A stretch of 64,000 nucleotides of DNA from Diatrype stigma (GCA_022225965.2 JAKJXP020000010.1:124001-188000), one strand, 5' to 3'; counted from the stretch's first letter, positions 11,401 through 24,432 are shown. Notes: generated by a model not told the origin, from the sequence alone. Numbers and translations: made by a program.

Positions 11401-12423
11401 ATGTCGAATCCGAACCAGCTGTTCCTGCTAGCCGACCACGTCAAGCTATCGCTGCTCGAGCGCCAGCGCGCCCAGACCCTCAACCTCGACGCCGCCGGCT
11501 CCAAGGACGGCCACATCTCCCGGTCGCTCGACCAGTTCCGCGATGGACTAGAAGCGCTGCAGCGCGAGCAGGCGCGGTTGGAGGAGGCCGGCGATGAAGA
11601 GTATGTCCGTCCTGTTTGTTGTCCGTCAATACAGTAAAAGATATATCTACCTCGGTCTACATATAATTAACAGTGATCTTCTTTTCCTCTGCTCTTCCCC
11701 AGTGGCGCGCTCACGATATCCGACTCCCTGCCCGGCCTGCAGAAGCAATACGACGACCTGACGGCGCAATTCCACGGCTTCTCCTCGCCGTCCACACTCA
11801 CGCACCCGAACGACCCAGCACTAGCCGAGGATTTCGAGCACGCGATGGCGACATCGCCCCCCGCAGCGGCAGCGGCATCGACATCGAGTCTGCGGCCAAA
11901 AGGGCAGCGCACCGCCTCGAAGACGGTCCGATTCACAGACAACAGCAACAGCCCCACGCGCGCCGCCGCCATAGACCAAGACGAAGCATCCGCCGATCTC
12001 GAAGCGCAGCGGCGACTGTTCGGGAACCGGGGAGGCGGAGGGGGCGGGCGCTACCGCGACGACCCGTCGGCGGACCCGGACGCGATGGGGTTCGTGGCGG
12101 AGGCGGCGGCGCTGGAGTCGAACCGGCAGATCCACGCGTACCACTCGCAGATCCTGTCGCAGCAGGACTCGCAGCTGGACGCGCTGGGGCAGTCGATCGC
12201 GCGGCAGCGGGAGCTGAGCCTGCGCATGGGCGACGAGCTCGACGACCAGGTCGCCATGCTGGACGAGGCCGACGGCCACGTCGAGCGCCACCAGGGCCGG
12301 CTCGAGCGCGCCCGCCGCCAGGTCGACCGCCTCGCCCGCGCCTCGGGCGCCGATGGTCGTCAGATGATCGCTATCGTTATCCTGATCATCATATTGGTGC
12401 TGTTGATCGTCGTGCTGAAATGA
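11401..12423 (+). CDS. syn8: Qc-SNARE, syntaxin 8 / Syn8 type
   Basis: Endosomal t-SNARE for membrane fusion. Two exons, 11401-11600 and 11703-12423, with intron GTATGT...CCCAG in phase 2, give 306 residues. The N-terminal helical region is residues 1-100. A linker with a Gly run (about 177-182) precedes the SNARE motif, about residues 213-275. Its zero-layer glutamine is Q249 in MGDELDDQVAMLDE, which matches the Qc signature of Syn8/syntaxin 8. A C-terminal tail anchor of almost pure Ile/Leu/Val (about residues 288-305) ends the protein. The short MSNPNQLFLLADHVKLSLLE start is typical of fungal Syn8. Confidence 0.85.
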
Positions 12424-13709
12424 AAATGACATCGAAAACGAAAATGAAAAAAAAAAAAACGAGACAGAATACAAAGGTGGTGGAAGAAAAAGTGGGAGGA
12501 GAGGAGAGGGAGCGGAAGGGAAGCGAAGAACAGGAATACACAAGGGGTGGGAGTTATACGATATACATATGGAGGAGACGGCAGCGGACACACGCGAGAC
12601 GGATCTATTGATTTCAAAATGATAACGGGCGGGCAACGTCAACAACGACGACAACCCGGCCCTGGTGCGATCACCACCGTCGCCGCCGCCGCCGCCGCTG
12701 CCTCCCCGGCTTGAGTTCTCCTCCCCGGACCCCTGCTTCTGATGGTGGTCGTCCAGGTCCGTAGGATGTTGGTCATTGGTTGGTGGTTGTATTTATATCG
12801 AATTGAATTTAGAGATGGAAGGGCGTCCGTCGAACAGGAAGGAAGATACGGAGGAGCACACAGATAGGGGATAGGAGTATCTTCCCCGTTGGAAAGAGTC
12901 GTTGCATCGTTATGGAGTTAGGCGTTGCCGTCGTGGTCTCTGTTTGGTTTGGATCGCTCGCAGGCAGGCAGGCTTACTTACATACCTTACCAATGCACTT
13001 GATATGTGCTGCTACTAATTCACTTCTCCCCGGCGGAGATGGATGACATTATCCCACAAAGGGGAAGGTTGTGGAGTGGATTTCGGGTTACATCTATCTC
13101 CACGAAGTGCTCCGGGATGTCATTAGATGTTGTGCCTCATGAGCAACGAGGGAGACTAAGAAGCCGCTACATGCATGTTTAGAATTACAAAACCTCTGGT
13201 TACAGGCCGCTTGCACAATCAAGTCTACAATCAAGCTCAGCGAGGGCTTCTGACATGTTCAATTGTCAATTATTTTACCTCGAAAAACCTCGAGGCTAGG
13301 TGATCCGTACAAATATATACCAGCAGCTTTTAGTTGCCGCCCAGATACATTTCGGCCCTCCTAACGTGCAGCGAGGATAACAGCACTCACTTCCTCTGTT
13401 CCGAGTGCGTTCCGTTTCTGTCCATGATGTCGACTCTGAAGGCATGCGACAGTCAGTCAGTCTCTTCTCTTCTCTTCTCTTATTTTTTCTCTGGCTTTTT
13501 CTTTTTCATCTCTGTCCATTCGAAACCCAGCTCCTCGATAATCCTTCAGCAAGCTGGTCACTTCCATCTGCCGAAACTCGAAATCCGAACAGGAAAAAGA
13601 ATGGACGACAGCCATGTCTGTCTGCTCGACTACTTCGGTAACAGACGACGGGTGATACGGTAATTATAGCAAAGTAGCCAGGGGTTTTTCATGGATGGGT
13701 AGTTGCAAC
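12424..13709. other. Intergenic between convergent genes
   Basis: 3' flanks of the SNARE gene and of the small mitochondrial-type protein. Contains an A-rich run at 12447-12459 and a (GCC)n stretch near 12676-12700. No supported gene. Confidence 0.5.
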
Positions 13710-14407
13710 CTACAACCCGTCGCGCATGCTGGTGCCTGACTTGGCGGTGTCCTCAGCGTGGGACTTGGTCCGCTCTTGCAGCTTCGAGATGTCCTCCTTC
13801 TGGCCACCACTTGCCTCGTGGGCCCGGTCCGCCTTGACAGCCTCCTCGCTGTCTGACGCCAGCTCCGGCTTCCAGTGGCCCTTTCCCTCTTTCTGCTTCG
13901 CCAGGAGATCCTTCTTGTGCTTCTCTGGATCCCGTCCGTCGTCGTGGTCTGTTGCGGAGACAGCAAGGTCAGCTAGCTATTTCTTGATGTAGTTTGGCAT
14001 CTCCTGTTTCTGTATTGTTGCATCGTGAGGTACGGTGTAAGTGATTATAAGGGTGGTTTGGTTGCCATTGCTAGGTGTGATGGAGTAGATAAATTGTATA
14101 GAGGGCAGAAGGGGAGATTGGGGAGGGAAAGATGGTAGAAGACGGGCACGAGTTAGACACGGCCAGGCGAACGGAAAGTGCTGAGAGATTGATGTAAGGA
14201 TGAAGTCGGCGGACTCCAATGGTAAACATAGAAGCTTCGGGGTCTCATGGTACAGGTGTTAGATTCACGGGAGTACTTACTGCTGCTCTCCTTATATGAT
14301 AGACTTGCTGGACTGTTGCTGAAAGTTCTTGAAGCTGGGGCGGCCTGTCTGCTGGCGACGAAGCTTGCAGCAGGGCGGGCAGTCTTGAAGAGTACTCTGG
14401 AGGCCAT
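13710..14407 (-). CDS. Small conserved fungal mitochondrial-type protein
   Basis: Two minus-strand exons, 14407-14281 and 13948-13710, joined through GTAAGT...CAACAG in phase 1, with a CTGAC branch site near the acceptor, give 121 residues. Residues 1-35 are Arg/Ala/Ser-rich without acids, a good mitochondrial presequence (MASRVLFKTARPAASF). The mature part is very hydrophilic and carries the signature KQKEGKGHWKPELASDSEEA (about 63-82), which I recall from small unnamed ascomycete proteins. The remainder is Lys/Glu/Asp-rich and probably disordered or helical. The 332-nt intron is long for this window, so a small extra exon cannot be excluded. Function unknown. Confidence 0.65.
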
Positions 14408-15540
14408 TGTGTCTTGTGTGGAGTGTGTATGAGCTCTCGTAAGGGATGTGGTAATGAGGTAGGCAGTTATGGACTGGTGAAGTTAGAGGTAGCAAGTAAG
14501 GAGTAGGTAGATTGGAGTTGAAGTTTGAAGATTGAAGGTTTTGGAGTGACAAAGATGAGAGAACCAATTGACGTCGATGAATTGCGGCAATACCTACAGG
14601 TTGGGGTGATTAGGGGAAAATAATAATGCTACATATGAGTGGTGCTTTCCTTCAAGCTACCATGGCTACATACCGACCTGCTACCTGCTACCAGCTTCAC
14701 GTACGTAGTTGATCGAGGTATCCAAGGATCAGCACCTGGACAAAGAAATCCCATTGGGTCATCGACTTATGACGTCACCACAACGAACTACTTCAGCGAC
14801 CTCAAGTGTGCTCAAGCTCCCACCCCTACGTAATTCTCTCTCCGTGTCCCCATATTCTCCCGCACGGTGACACCAAACCAGCCATTGGGATGAATCGGTT
14901 AAGTCAGCCTCCATCATAGCCTGGGTCCTTATTGCTCGATATTGTTTAACGTCAGATCTCGTAATGATAGACTTCACATGGTCCGCATCCGCTAGTGCCA
15001 GTGGTGCAGTGGTTCCGCAAGCCCAGTTTGCCAATGACCCAATCCGGCAGTCACACAATAGCCAATCTACCAATTCGATAAAATGCCCCGCCATACGCCA
15101 TAACCATCACGACGGGACTCGTACCTCGGTATTTGTGGAAGAGCTGCTTATTATGTATGAGCCCCTCATGTATACTGCCTCCCTACATACCTTCACTAGC
15201 CCCTTACCTCAGACGCTCAGGAGAATTCGCGAAAAATTCAGTTCGCGTTCGATAAATTCCAGACTGAAAATATAAGCAGGTTATAAGTTAATTAACGTAT
15301 AGGAAGTTTACTCTTCGCAATTGGGGTATAAGGCCTGTAGAGTCACAGGGTGAAAGTAGCTAGTGACCGCCTACCGTAATAGGAAAAAACTGTGTGCCCC
15401 TCCTCCGAAGCTCGGAGTGCGGCAGAATTCTTGTCATTTTCGAGCCCGTAGTTGTAAATTTACCATTCTCAATAGACAAGACTCTATTCAGGATATTAGT
15501 CTCAGGATATTAGTCTCAATCTCGCCATATTGCTGTCGCC
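14408..15540. other. Divergent promoter region
   Basis: Separates the minus-strand mitochondrial-type gene from the plus-strand LYS2-family gene. The first 150 bases are a purine/pyrimidine-biased leader of the minus-strand gene. No supported ORF or repeat family. Confidence 0.55.
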
Positions 15541-18500
15541 ATGGGGCTCCCCGATCCCACCATCGACCTCGACTGGAGCGGCTACACCGGCGCCATCCAC
15601 GAGATATTCCACAGGAATGCTTTGAAGACTCCCGATGCGCCGTGCGTCACGGAAACGGCATCCTCCACCACGCCCGAGCGGAGATTCACCTACAAGCAAA
15701 TCTATGAGGCGTCCAACATCTTGGCCAACCAGCTCCATGAAGCTGGCATCACCAATGGCGATGTCGTTATGATCTTTGCCTACCGTTCCGTCGAACTCGT
15801 CATCGCCTTCATGGGAACCCTTGCTGCCGGTGCCACTATTACTGTCCTAGACCCCGCGTACCCCCCGGCAAGGCAACAGATCTACCTTGAAGTCTCACAA
15901 CCAAGGGCCTTGATCACGATTGGCAGAGCCAGGGACGAAAATGGTACTTTCGCGCCGCGTGTCCAGAACTACATTGACGAGGAACTATCTCTCAAGATAC
16001 GAGTACCCGAGCTACGGATGAGCGATGATGGACACCTTACCGGTGGCGAGGTTGACGGGAAGGAGGTCTTTACCAACACTGAAAGCAAAGCATCAGCGCC
16101 TCCAGATGTTCTGGTGGGACCGGACTCAACAAGTATCCTGAGCTTTACCAGTGGCACGACATCCACACCCAAGTACAAGAGCCAGCAACTTTAAGTTCGA
16201 ATATTAGCTGACTATTCCCAGGGGCGTGTTAGGCAGACATTATAGCTTAGCCAAGTACTTCCCGTGGATGGCCAAAACTTTCAATTGGACCTCGGACACA
16301 AAGTTCGCTTGTCTAAGGTAAGCCCGATCAAAGATGCTACCCCGTCACAGCTCTGCTAACCAATCACAGTGGTATAAGCCATGATCCTATCCAGCGAGAT
16401 ATCTTCAGCCCGATTTTCATGGGCGGGGAGCTAATATGCCCTGCTCGCGAGAATATCGCTCACGAAAGGTTGGCTGAGTGGTTCCGCGATCACAAACCCA
16501 ACGCGGTCCATTTGACGCCCGCCATGGGCCAAATCTTGTGCGGCGGTGCCAAGGCAGAATTCCCTTCGTTGAAGTGGGTTCTCTACGTTGGTGATATTCT
16601 GACCAAGAAGGATTGCGCTGCGCTCCGAAAGCTGGCGCCTAACGCGGATATCTGCGCTGCGTACGGTACCACTGAGACGAGCCGTAGCGTATCATACTAC
16701 CACATCAAGAGCCACGCCGAAGATCCGAATGCATTAGATAAAATTGGCGATATTGTTCCTGTCGGAAGGGGCATCGAGAACGTCCAGCTTCTCGTAGTCA
16801 ACCGGGAGGATCCAACCAAGCTTTGTGGCGTCGGTGAAGTTGGTGAGATTATGTTGAGAGCAGCAGGCTTAGCCGAAATAAGTCTCCCCTTTCTTTTTCT
16901 GATAGACTCCTGCTAATATTGGACTCCACGGATATCTAAACGACCTGGAGAAAACCAAGGAAAAGTTCCTCGACAACTGGTTTGTCGATAACCAGAAGTG
17001 GGTTGAGGCTGATAACAAGGTTGCCGATCACGCCAACGAGCCCTGGAGAAAGTATTACAAAGGCCCACGAGACAGAATCTACAGGACCGGCGACTTAGGG
17101 CTTTTCTTGGACGATTCTGGTAATTGCGCAGTTACGGGCCGAGCTGATGATCAAGTCAAAGTTCGTGGCTTCCGCATCGAGCTCAATGAGATCGATAGCA
17201 ACTTGAGAGGACACCATCTAGTCCGCGAGTGCAAGACGCTGCTTCGAAGAGATCGGAACGAAGAGCCAACCCTGGTCAGCTACATTGTGCCTGAACACCA
17301 AGAGTGGCTCAAGTGGCTAGCAGAACGCAGCCTGGAAGACGCTGATGAGCAAGGTACCGAGATCGGACCTGTCACCGTGTATTCTAAGCGCTACCGGCCA
17401 ATGCAAACGGAGGTTCGGGATCATCTCAAGTCTCGATTGCCAGTTCACGCTGTCCCGACCTATTTTATCTTCCTGGCGAAGATGCCTTTGAACCCCAACG
17501 GCAAGATTGACAGCCCAAACCTGCCGTTCCCGGACGCGGCCCTGATCTCAGAAGAGGCTTCAGAGGAAGATCTGGCGAGATGGGAAACGCTCAGCAGCAC
17601 CGAAAAGGAGCTGGCGGAGCAGTGGGCAACACTGATCAATGGTTTAAATGCCAAGACTCTGCAGCCCGAGTCTGATTTCTTTGAAAGTGGTGGGCACAGT
17701 CTGCTGGCCCAGCAGCTTCTTCTCAATATCCGCAAGAACCTGGGCGCCAACGTGACCATCAGCTCACTGTACTCGAACTCAACCCTAGGGGCTCTTAGCA
17801 CGCAAATTGACAACCAGCGTGAGGGCAAGGCCGATTCGGGTGCGACAGAGGGCGACGAAGCTGCATATGCGCAGTCACTCGACGAGCTGCTCGGTAGCCT
17901 CGATGCCAAGTATCAGACGGCGGACCCTGCGGCACTTTCACCGTCAGGCAAGACGACCGTCTTTGTGACTGGCGCCACGGGCTTCCTGGGCTCTTACATC
18001 GTCAAGGACTTGCTTGAGCGTGAGAACGTACACGTAATCGCCCATGTCCGTGGGACGAAGGGCGTCCCGGCCGCCCTGGACCGACTCCAGAAGTCACTCC
18101 GCGGATACAGTGTATGGGAGGATTCTTGGGCCACTCGGCTCAGTGCAGTCATTGGTGACCTGACACAGCCTCGTCTTGGACTTGATGACGACACATGGAA
18201 GACGCTTGGCGACGTTGTCGATGTGGTTATACATAACGGCGCCCTCGTCCACTGGGTGAAGCAGTATAAGCATCTCGAGCGTAGCAACGTTCTATCAACA
18301 ATCGATGCCCTGCGGCTCTGTAATCAGGGCAAGCCTAAGCTTTTCTCATTCGTTAGCTCGACAAGTGTTTTAGACACGGATCACTATATCAACCTGTCTT
18401 ACGAGCAGACCATCACTGGAACAGGCGCTGTCATGGAAGCAGATGACTTGATGGGCAGTCGCACCGGTCTCGGCACCGGATACGGCCAATCCAAATGGGT

Positions 18501-19300
18501 AAGTAGTATTCACAGATCCCATTTCTCCACTGAGTGACATCCATTCTAATGGACCACAGGTATCTGAACAGCTCGTCCGCGAGGCCGGCAGACGCGGCCT
18601 CCTCGGATCTATCGTCCGACCTGGCTATATCCTCGGAGACGCTGCCACCGGTGTCTGCAACAACGACGACTTCCTCATCCGCATACTCAAGGGCTGCATC
18701 CAGCTGTCTAGCCGTCCGCACATCATCAACACAGTCAACGCCGTGCCCGTAGGTCACGTCTCTACTGTCGTCGTCGCAGCTAGCTTGAACCCCGTCCCGG
18801 CCGAGACTGCGAACAGCAACGACGTCGGCGTCCACGTCATCCACGTCACCGGCCATCCTCGCCTACGCATGAACGAGTACCTCTCCATCCTAAGCTACTA
18901 CGGCTACGACGTCCCCGAGGTGGATTACGACCACTGGAAGGCCCAGCTCGAGACCTTTGTCTCGGCCGGTCCCATCCAGAAAGACGAGGAGCAGAGCGCT
19001 CTGATGCCTCTCTTCCACATGGCGACGAACGACCTCCCCACCACCACCCGCGCGCCGGAACTAGACGACCGCAATGCCGTTGCTGTCCTGAAGGCCGATG
19101 CGGACAGGTGGACGGGTGTCGACGAGAGCGCCGGAGAGGGCATCAGCAGGGAGGCTGTCGGCCGCTTTTTGCGGTACCTCGCCGAAACCAATTTCCTGGC
19201 GTGGCCAACGAGACGCGGTAGGGAGTTGCCGGCCATCAAGGCTGGTGTTGTCGAGGCGCAGGCGAAGTGGGGTGTTGGAGGGCGTGGTGGTGTAGCATGA
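15541..19300 (+). CDS. lys2: LYS2-family L-aminoadipate-semialdehyde dehydrogenase
   Basis: Adenylation-thiolation-reductase enzyme of 1181 residues, the normal length for fungal alpha-aminoadipate reductase (lysine pathway). Five exons: 15541-16172, 16222-16317, 16370-16877, 16930-18498 and 18560-19300. Introns 1, 2 and 4 are GT-AG. The third, 16878-16929, reads AT...AC (see findings). The A domain starts [15 protein letters not shown]. Its A3 loop is [11 protein letters not shown] (202-212), whereas LYS2 enzymes I know read GSEGRPKG there. [17 protein letters not shown] and YGTTET follow. The carrier site is GGHSLL with Ser669, to be phosphopantetheinylated by a Lys5-type transferase. The reductase domain has TGATGFLG (about 757-764), [12 protein letters not shown] and catalytic GYGQSKW with Tyr930/Lys934. 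It may be the lysine enzyme or a diverged paralogue, since the A3 change and four introns are unusual. Confidence 0.85.
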
Positions 19301-20910
19301 GAACAAGGACCAACAAATTCAAGGTCTGGATACCCTTGGTAAAAGAAAGGAAAATCAAAATAAAAACATGTTCTGATAGATCGGAGGGCCTAGACAAAAG
19401 TAAAAATGGCGGGCGTTAAAGAGACCCTTTGAATTTACAAATAAGGTATCTATCTATTCCGTTTATGTTACAAGTGATATACAGCGATGTTCCTAGTTTC
19501 TGCATGATAAAATTCCTGGAGATCCTATGCATTTAGACTGCCATATGCACCAAGTGGTAGGGAAATCTGCGGTCTTGGGAAAGATACATCCGACATGTAC
19601 CTCCCCCGGTACATCTAAAATAGTACGATCGCCTAAGAGATTCAGGTATCTGGGGAGCAAAGTTGATGATATTATGGTACGTACCGTACAAATCATACCC
19701 CCTGTTCAGTGCATGTAGCACCTTTACGCATGTAGTATGCCCTTAAGCACTTAGCTGGTACAAATAAATGCAAACAGCCAAAGGGTATGCATTTAGACCG
19801 GTGTATGCACTAAGTAGTCGATGCAGAAACTAGGAAAACCGCTGTATGTGAAATCTTTAGACGCCCCTTTTTCCCCTCAATGATCAAACAGCAAGGTGGA
19901 TGGAAAATCTATTTATTGCACCTAGAATCCCCTTCAGCTAACCTAACCACATACATATCACGACTATTCTGGAAGATTACAAAAGCTTACCTATGCCTCG
20001 AAGTCTGCCATCCCTTTGATGGTGCTAATTGATCGGTCCCTCAGCATTATGTACTTATGCTTACCAACCACACCTGTGCCTAAGTAATTCATCATGTCCG
20101 ACTCACTTTGCTAGTCAGGCATATAGAGCCAGGTGAATACATTATTTGATTAAAGAATGTTGGATGAGTCCAAGGATACCCGTAGTCACTTAAGCGTTTG
20201 CCATGAATATAGAGCTTGGTTTGGTAGAGTGCATGTGGTTACTAGTCATGGGATTTCGTCCGTGTAAGCGGCTAGGAACTGACGCTGCTCACCCCTGAAG
20301 GTGAAGCACATCAGAAAAGTGCGTTACCAAGTAATATGCCCGGCTTTTCCGCTCCTTAGGAATCGAGACTATGATACATGGTACAGAATTGGAGAGGTAT
20401 GCCTTTCTTCGCCTTGTGCCTGCTCCATTGCTTTTCCTAAAGCCTCCTTGCTGCTGGTAGCATCTTTTTTCTGCAGAGCCCGGATGCATCTCTTGCCTCC
20501 GTAAGTACTGAGCATGCTTCCCATATGCAAAGGAAATCCCGCGTATGTGAACTAAATACCACATTGATTGACAAGAAAGCAATCAAAATCGAGAATCCCA
20601 ACCCCCCTCTTACTTTTGTGTCAACCCACGAACTCCTGAACGCCCCAAAATAGTCGCATACGACGAGTGTTGTGGTTTCCAGAGGCCGTCAATCCGGGTA
20701 TGGGTATCTCACTGGTCAAGGGGCCAGTAGGGCATAAAGTATAATACGAGAAGGAAAAGAAGTGAACAGAAGCACAAGCAGCATTGCAACGACCTTGTTT
20801 TACGAGTTTGATTGCCCTGGACGCAGATGGCGTGATCACCCTGGTGCGACAACTGTAGTGGCCTGAAGGATGAACGCTCCGAGCTAGGACAGTTCCGAAA
20901 GGGAGCAGAA
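19301..20910. other. Intergenic between convergent genes
   Basis: 3' flanks of the LYS2-family gene and the KH protein gene. Two related short stretches (around 19527-19560 and 19787-19815) share the words GCATTTAGAC and ATGCACYAAGTAG, a weak local duplication. No supported gene. Confidence 0.5.
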
Positions 20911-22920
20911 TCATGCTCCCGGAGGCTTAGGCATGTTGCCTTGCGGCTGGCCTCCACCCTGCTGTTGGGCCATCGCGGCATACCACAGGGCCACATACGC
21001 TTGATATCCGCCATCTGGAGGGGTTAGTTAGTAATGTGATAGGGTTTTAGACCTGATATTAATAGTACACTTACAAGGAGCATAAGGGTCAGCACCATTG
21101 GCGGCAGCAGGAGCTTGACCGTCCAATGCATTAGGTTGGTTCGGTGTTGCTTGTGGCGCGTAGTTGGAACTGGGGGCATCATAATCACGACGACCTTGGT
21201 TCCTGCCACGAGGGCCACCGCCATTGCCACCACCATTCTTCTGACGCTGCTTATATATTAGCTCACTGGCCTGTCCAAGGTTGGTCGACGTGTAGAACTT
21301 ACCACTGCATCAACCTTGTCTTCGATCGCGAGCTTCGCTCTATTGATGGCATCGCGAGATCCCACCAAACCGATCTCACGCTGCGTCTCACCAGCTCCGG
21401 ATGACTGGGATACGTTGATCTTGCAGCCAGTACTATTCTGCATCTCTCGGATAGTCTCACCACCCTTTCCGATGATCATACCGACAGCCTCGGATGGCAC
21501 ATAGATAGAATCGTTGATCTTATCATTACCGCTACCGTTGTGCGCACCGTTGTCACGGAAGTGATCATTCTTAGGTGGACGTCCCTTAGGGCCGCCTTCG
21601 CTGACATTACGGCTGTCACTGTCGACGATCTCGAGGATCAACTCCTTGGCCTGTGCGGCGGCTTCAGGAGGACCAATCAGATTGACAGGCCGGAGCCCGT
21701 TCACGCTTTTGGATTCACCGACAATGTTGACGTGACAGCCACTGCGCTCTTGAAGATCTCTAATGGTCTCGCCACCGCGACCGATAATAAGGCCAACAGT
21801 ACGATCAGGAACCATGATTTGCATGCAGTCTTCACCCTCTCGCAGGGTAGCCGGGCCAGCACCACCGACATTAGCACTGGCAGCTGCACTAGGGCCTGCA
21901 CTATGACCTGAGCTGGGACCACCACGGCTGGAATGACGGGGACTGTCAAGGCCGGCTCGTGCAATAGCACCCATACCACTGTCTTCGATGATTCTATTGA
22001 TGGCGGCAATGGCCTCAGCACGTCTAGCACGCGGACCAGATACTTTGCACTGGCGATAGGGCGCCTGAGCGTCAGTCGGGCTGATGAACTGCACTCTGCA
22101 TCCGGTCTCTGATTCAACACGTCTGAGGTTCTCACCCTGTCTGCCAATGATGAGGCCAACAAGACTCGACTCAATCTGAATGGTTTCGGTATTATCATCA
22201 TCAGGAGCAGCACGGTCACGGCCAGAACCCACGCGGGGTGAGTAGGTGCCAGAAGGTCGGCCACGGTTAGGACCGGGTGACATAGAACGATCGCGACCAT
22301 AATCACGAGCATGATTACCACGATCCTCACGCCGCTCATCTCTGTAGGGATTGAAGTTGTCACGGAACGCCTCACGGCGCGCGGCCGGAGAACGAGAGCG
22401 AGATCTATAATGTCTGCCATCACCAGCACGAGGATCATGAGAAGGCGGATAAGCACCAGGGGGTCGTTCATAAGATGTAAGGCCCTTCTCAGCCGCATAT
22501 TGCTTGGCTTGGGCAACGGCATCTGCAATACTGACAGAACCAGAACTGACGGGTTTGATAGCACTCAAGTCAAAGTTTCCACTAGCAGCTGGTTGAGGCA
22601 TCGAATACCCACCCATCGCGTAGGGCGGTGCCTGGGAAGTAGGGGGCATTGTCTGAGGGTAGGCACCAAGTGTCGCATTCGGTTGGTAGGCTGGGAGCGA
22701 GTAAGGCGCTTGAGCTTGGCCAGGGGTCGGGGTACCGTTGGGTCGTTGAGCAGCTAAATGTGAAAACGCGCAGTTAGAATTACGTGTCATACTAAGAAAA
22801 ATGAGGTGTCCAAAGTTTGGTCGACAAGTGACGGCAAGCAAGCTACAGGTGGGGGATGATGGCATAGTACTTACTCAAAGCTGCGAGAATAGATTCAATG
22901 TTTCTTGATGGGTCCGCCAT
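20911..22920 (-). CDS. Triple-KH-domain RNA-binding protein (FUBP/KSRP-like)
   Basis: Nuclear or cytoplasmic RNA/ssDNA-binding protein. Minus-strand exons 22920-22875, 22753-21303, 21249-21075 and 21014-20911, all GT-AG with matching phases, give 591 residues. The tiny first exon encodes MADPSRNIESILAAL. After a Pro/Tyr/Gln-rich N terminus and an RS/RD-rich segment (about 125-200) come three KH domains. Their GxxG loops are GRQG (219-222), GRGG (340-343) and GKGG (444-447), each preceded by GLII or GMII. The C terminus is Gly/Arg/Asn-rich and ends in a Tyr-rich block, DPYAPYGGYQAYVALWYAAM, resembling the Tyr motifs of FUBP proteins. It probably controls mRNA stability, splicing or transcription; targets unknown. 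Confidence 0.85.
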
Positions 22921-24387
22921 GGTCTCGAGTCAATATATTTAGTTGCTGGAGTGTTCACTGTTTTGCTGCAGGAAGGTCGAGGAAATCCCGAGTAGAATGA
23001 TTCTCCCGGTGTGAGGGAGATTGAGTGTGTGTATGGATCAAAGGATAGCAGGTGCTGAGAAAGAAATGGGGATTTCTTTTGTCTGTCGAGTAACAACTAT
23101 GCAGGATTTTCCAATCTTCAAGGAGTCATGCAAGAACAAACACCTAGAATACCTAGATAGATACCAAGTATGATAGGCTTATGCACCGAGACAGACACCA
23201 GCAGGTGAAATATGTAGTCAGCGCAGTCAATGACCTAGAGCAGGTTGTCAAGAGTACGTAGTACGTAGTAACTGGATGGTACGATAATGGGTGATGGTAT
23301 GGTACGAATGAAGTTCTCGTTTGATTGATGAGCTGAGCGTGATCCGCAAGGAACTCCTGTGCGACCTGAGATTTCTGTTGTTCCTGACGTCGGTGAATCA
23401 AATTTAGATTTGGCCGTCGATTCTTGCAAAGCAGTAGGTAGGTTGAAGGAGACGCAGCGCAGCTCTTCAGTCACTATTCCCCGGTCGCATTCAATTGCCA
23501 ATTCATTCACCCAACAATGAGAAGCCTCTCCTATGTTGTGTTGCAATGCACTGTGGGAGAGAGTTCATTCACTCCTGCTTCTAGAGAACCTTGGAAATAC
23601 CCGCAGAAGAGTCTGTCCCCTAGATGTGATTATGCGCGCCCTAGAATCGAGTCGTCGACGAATGGATGCCTGACGTGCAGAGGCAGGGTGAAGTTGGTCG
23701 CCGTGTGCTACTGGAAATGTCGATTGATGATAAATAGATGGATGGACGAGAACGAGAGGAAGGGGAGGGAAGAGACAGGAAAGAGTTTTGCGGGATGGTC
23801 CAGTCAATTAAGTGAGTGCAAGGGAAGGAAGGTTTGACGTTTTCTCAACCGAAAAGATGGGCATATGGTTGATGGTGTGGTGGTAGGTATCAGGGTATCA
23901 GGGTATCTGGTATCAGGCAGTTCAGGGTACCTGCTGTAGGCACTAGGTACTTGTACCAGGTACCTAGGTAGGCTATCAGGTGTCTGGGCCTCTGGGCATC
24001 TGGGCTGCCAGTCTGCTGGGCATGCGGCATATGGTGGCACTGGCAGCAAAAGCTGATAAAAACCTTAGGTAGCGATCAAAACGGAATGGAACCTTAAGAC
24101 TCAAATGTTTGTGGCTAGTGCTTGCCACCTGCATTTTCCATTCTTAAGGTTCCCATTTCATACACACACATCTCTTTTTTCCGGGGCATCTATGCTGTTT
24201 CCGGTAAGGAAAGCTACGTACCTACATAAGGGTACATGTATGTCGATTCCACGCCCACCAGGTCACCTCTTATCGATAGGTTGAAGTATGAAGGTACATA
24301 CATACGGAACATACAGTACATAGGTACCTACATACTAACTACTTACCTAAGCTATCAAGCATTCAGCAAGTGAATGCCACCTGGCAG

Positions 24388-24432
24388 AGCAACCTAACCT
24401 AGAGCAACCTAACCTAGAGCAACCTTACCTTA
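24388..24432. repeat. 16-bp tandem repeat, about 3 copies
   Basis: The unit AGAGCAACCTAACCT plus one base is repeated nearly perfectly, the last copy decaying into CCTTACCTTACC. Its function is not evident. Confidence 0.7.

Noticed and set aside
11821..12654. 277-codon minus-strand ORF opposite the SNARE gene
   Set aside because: Antisense shadow; the plus strand has a complete SNARE with anchor.
15541..19300. Secondary-metabolite (NRPS-like) cluster around the A-T-R enzyme
   Set aside because: The protein matches LYS2 in length and motifs, and neighbouring genes (small mitochondrial-type protein, KH protein) are not biosynthetic.
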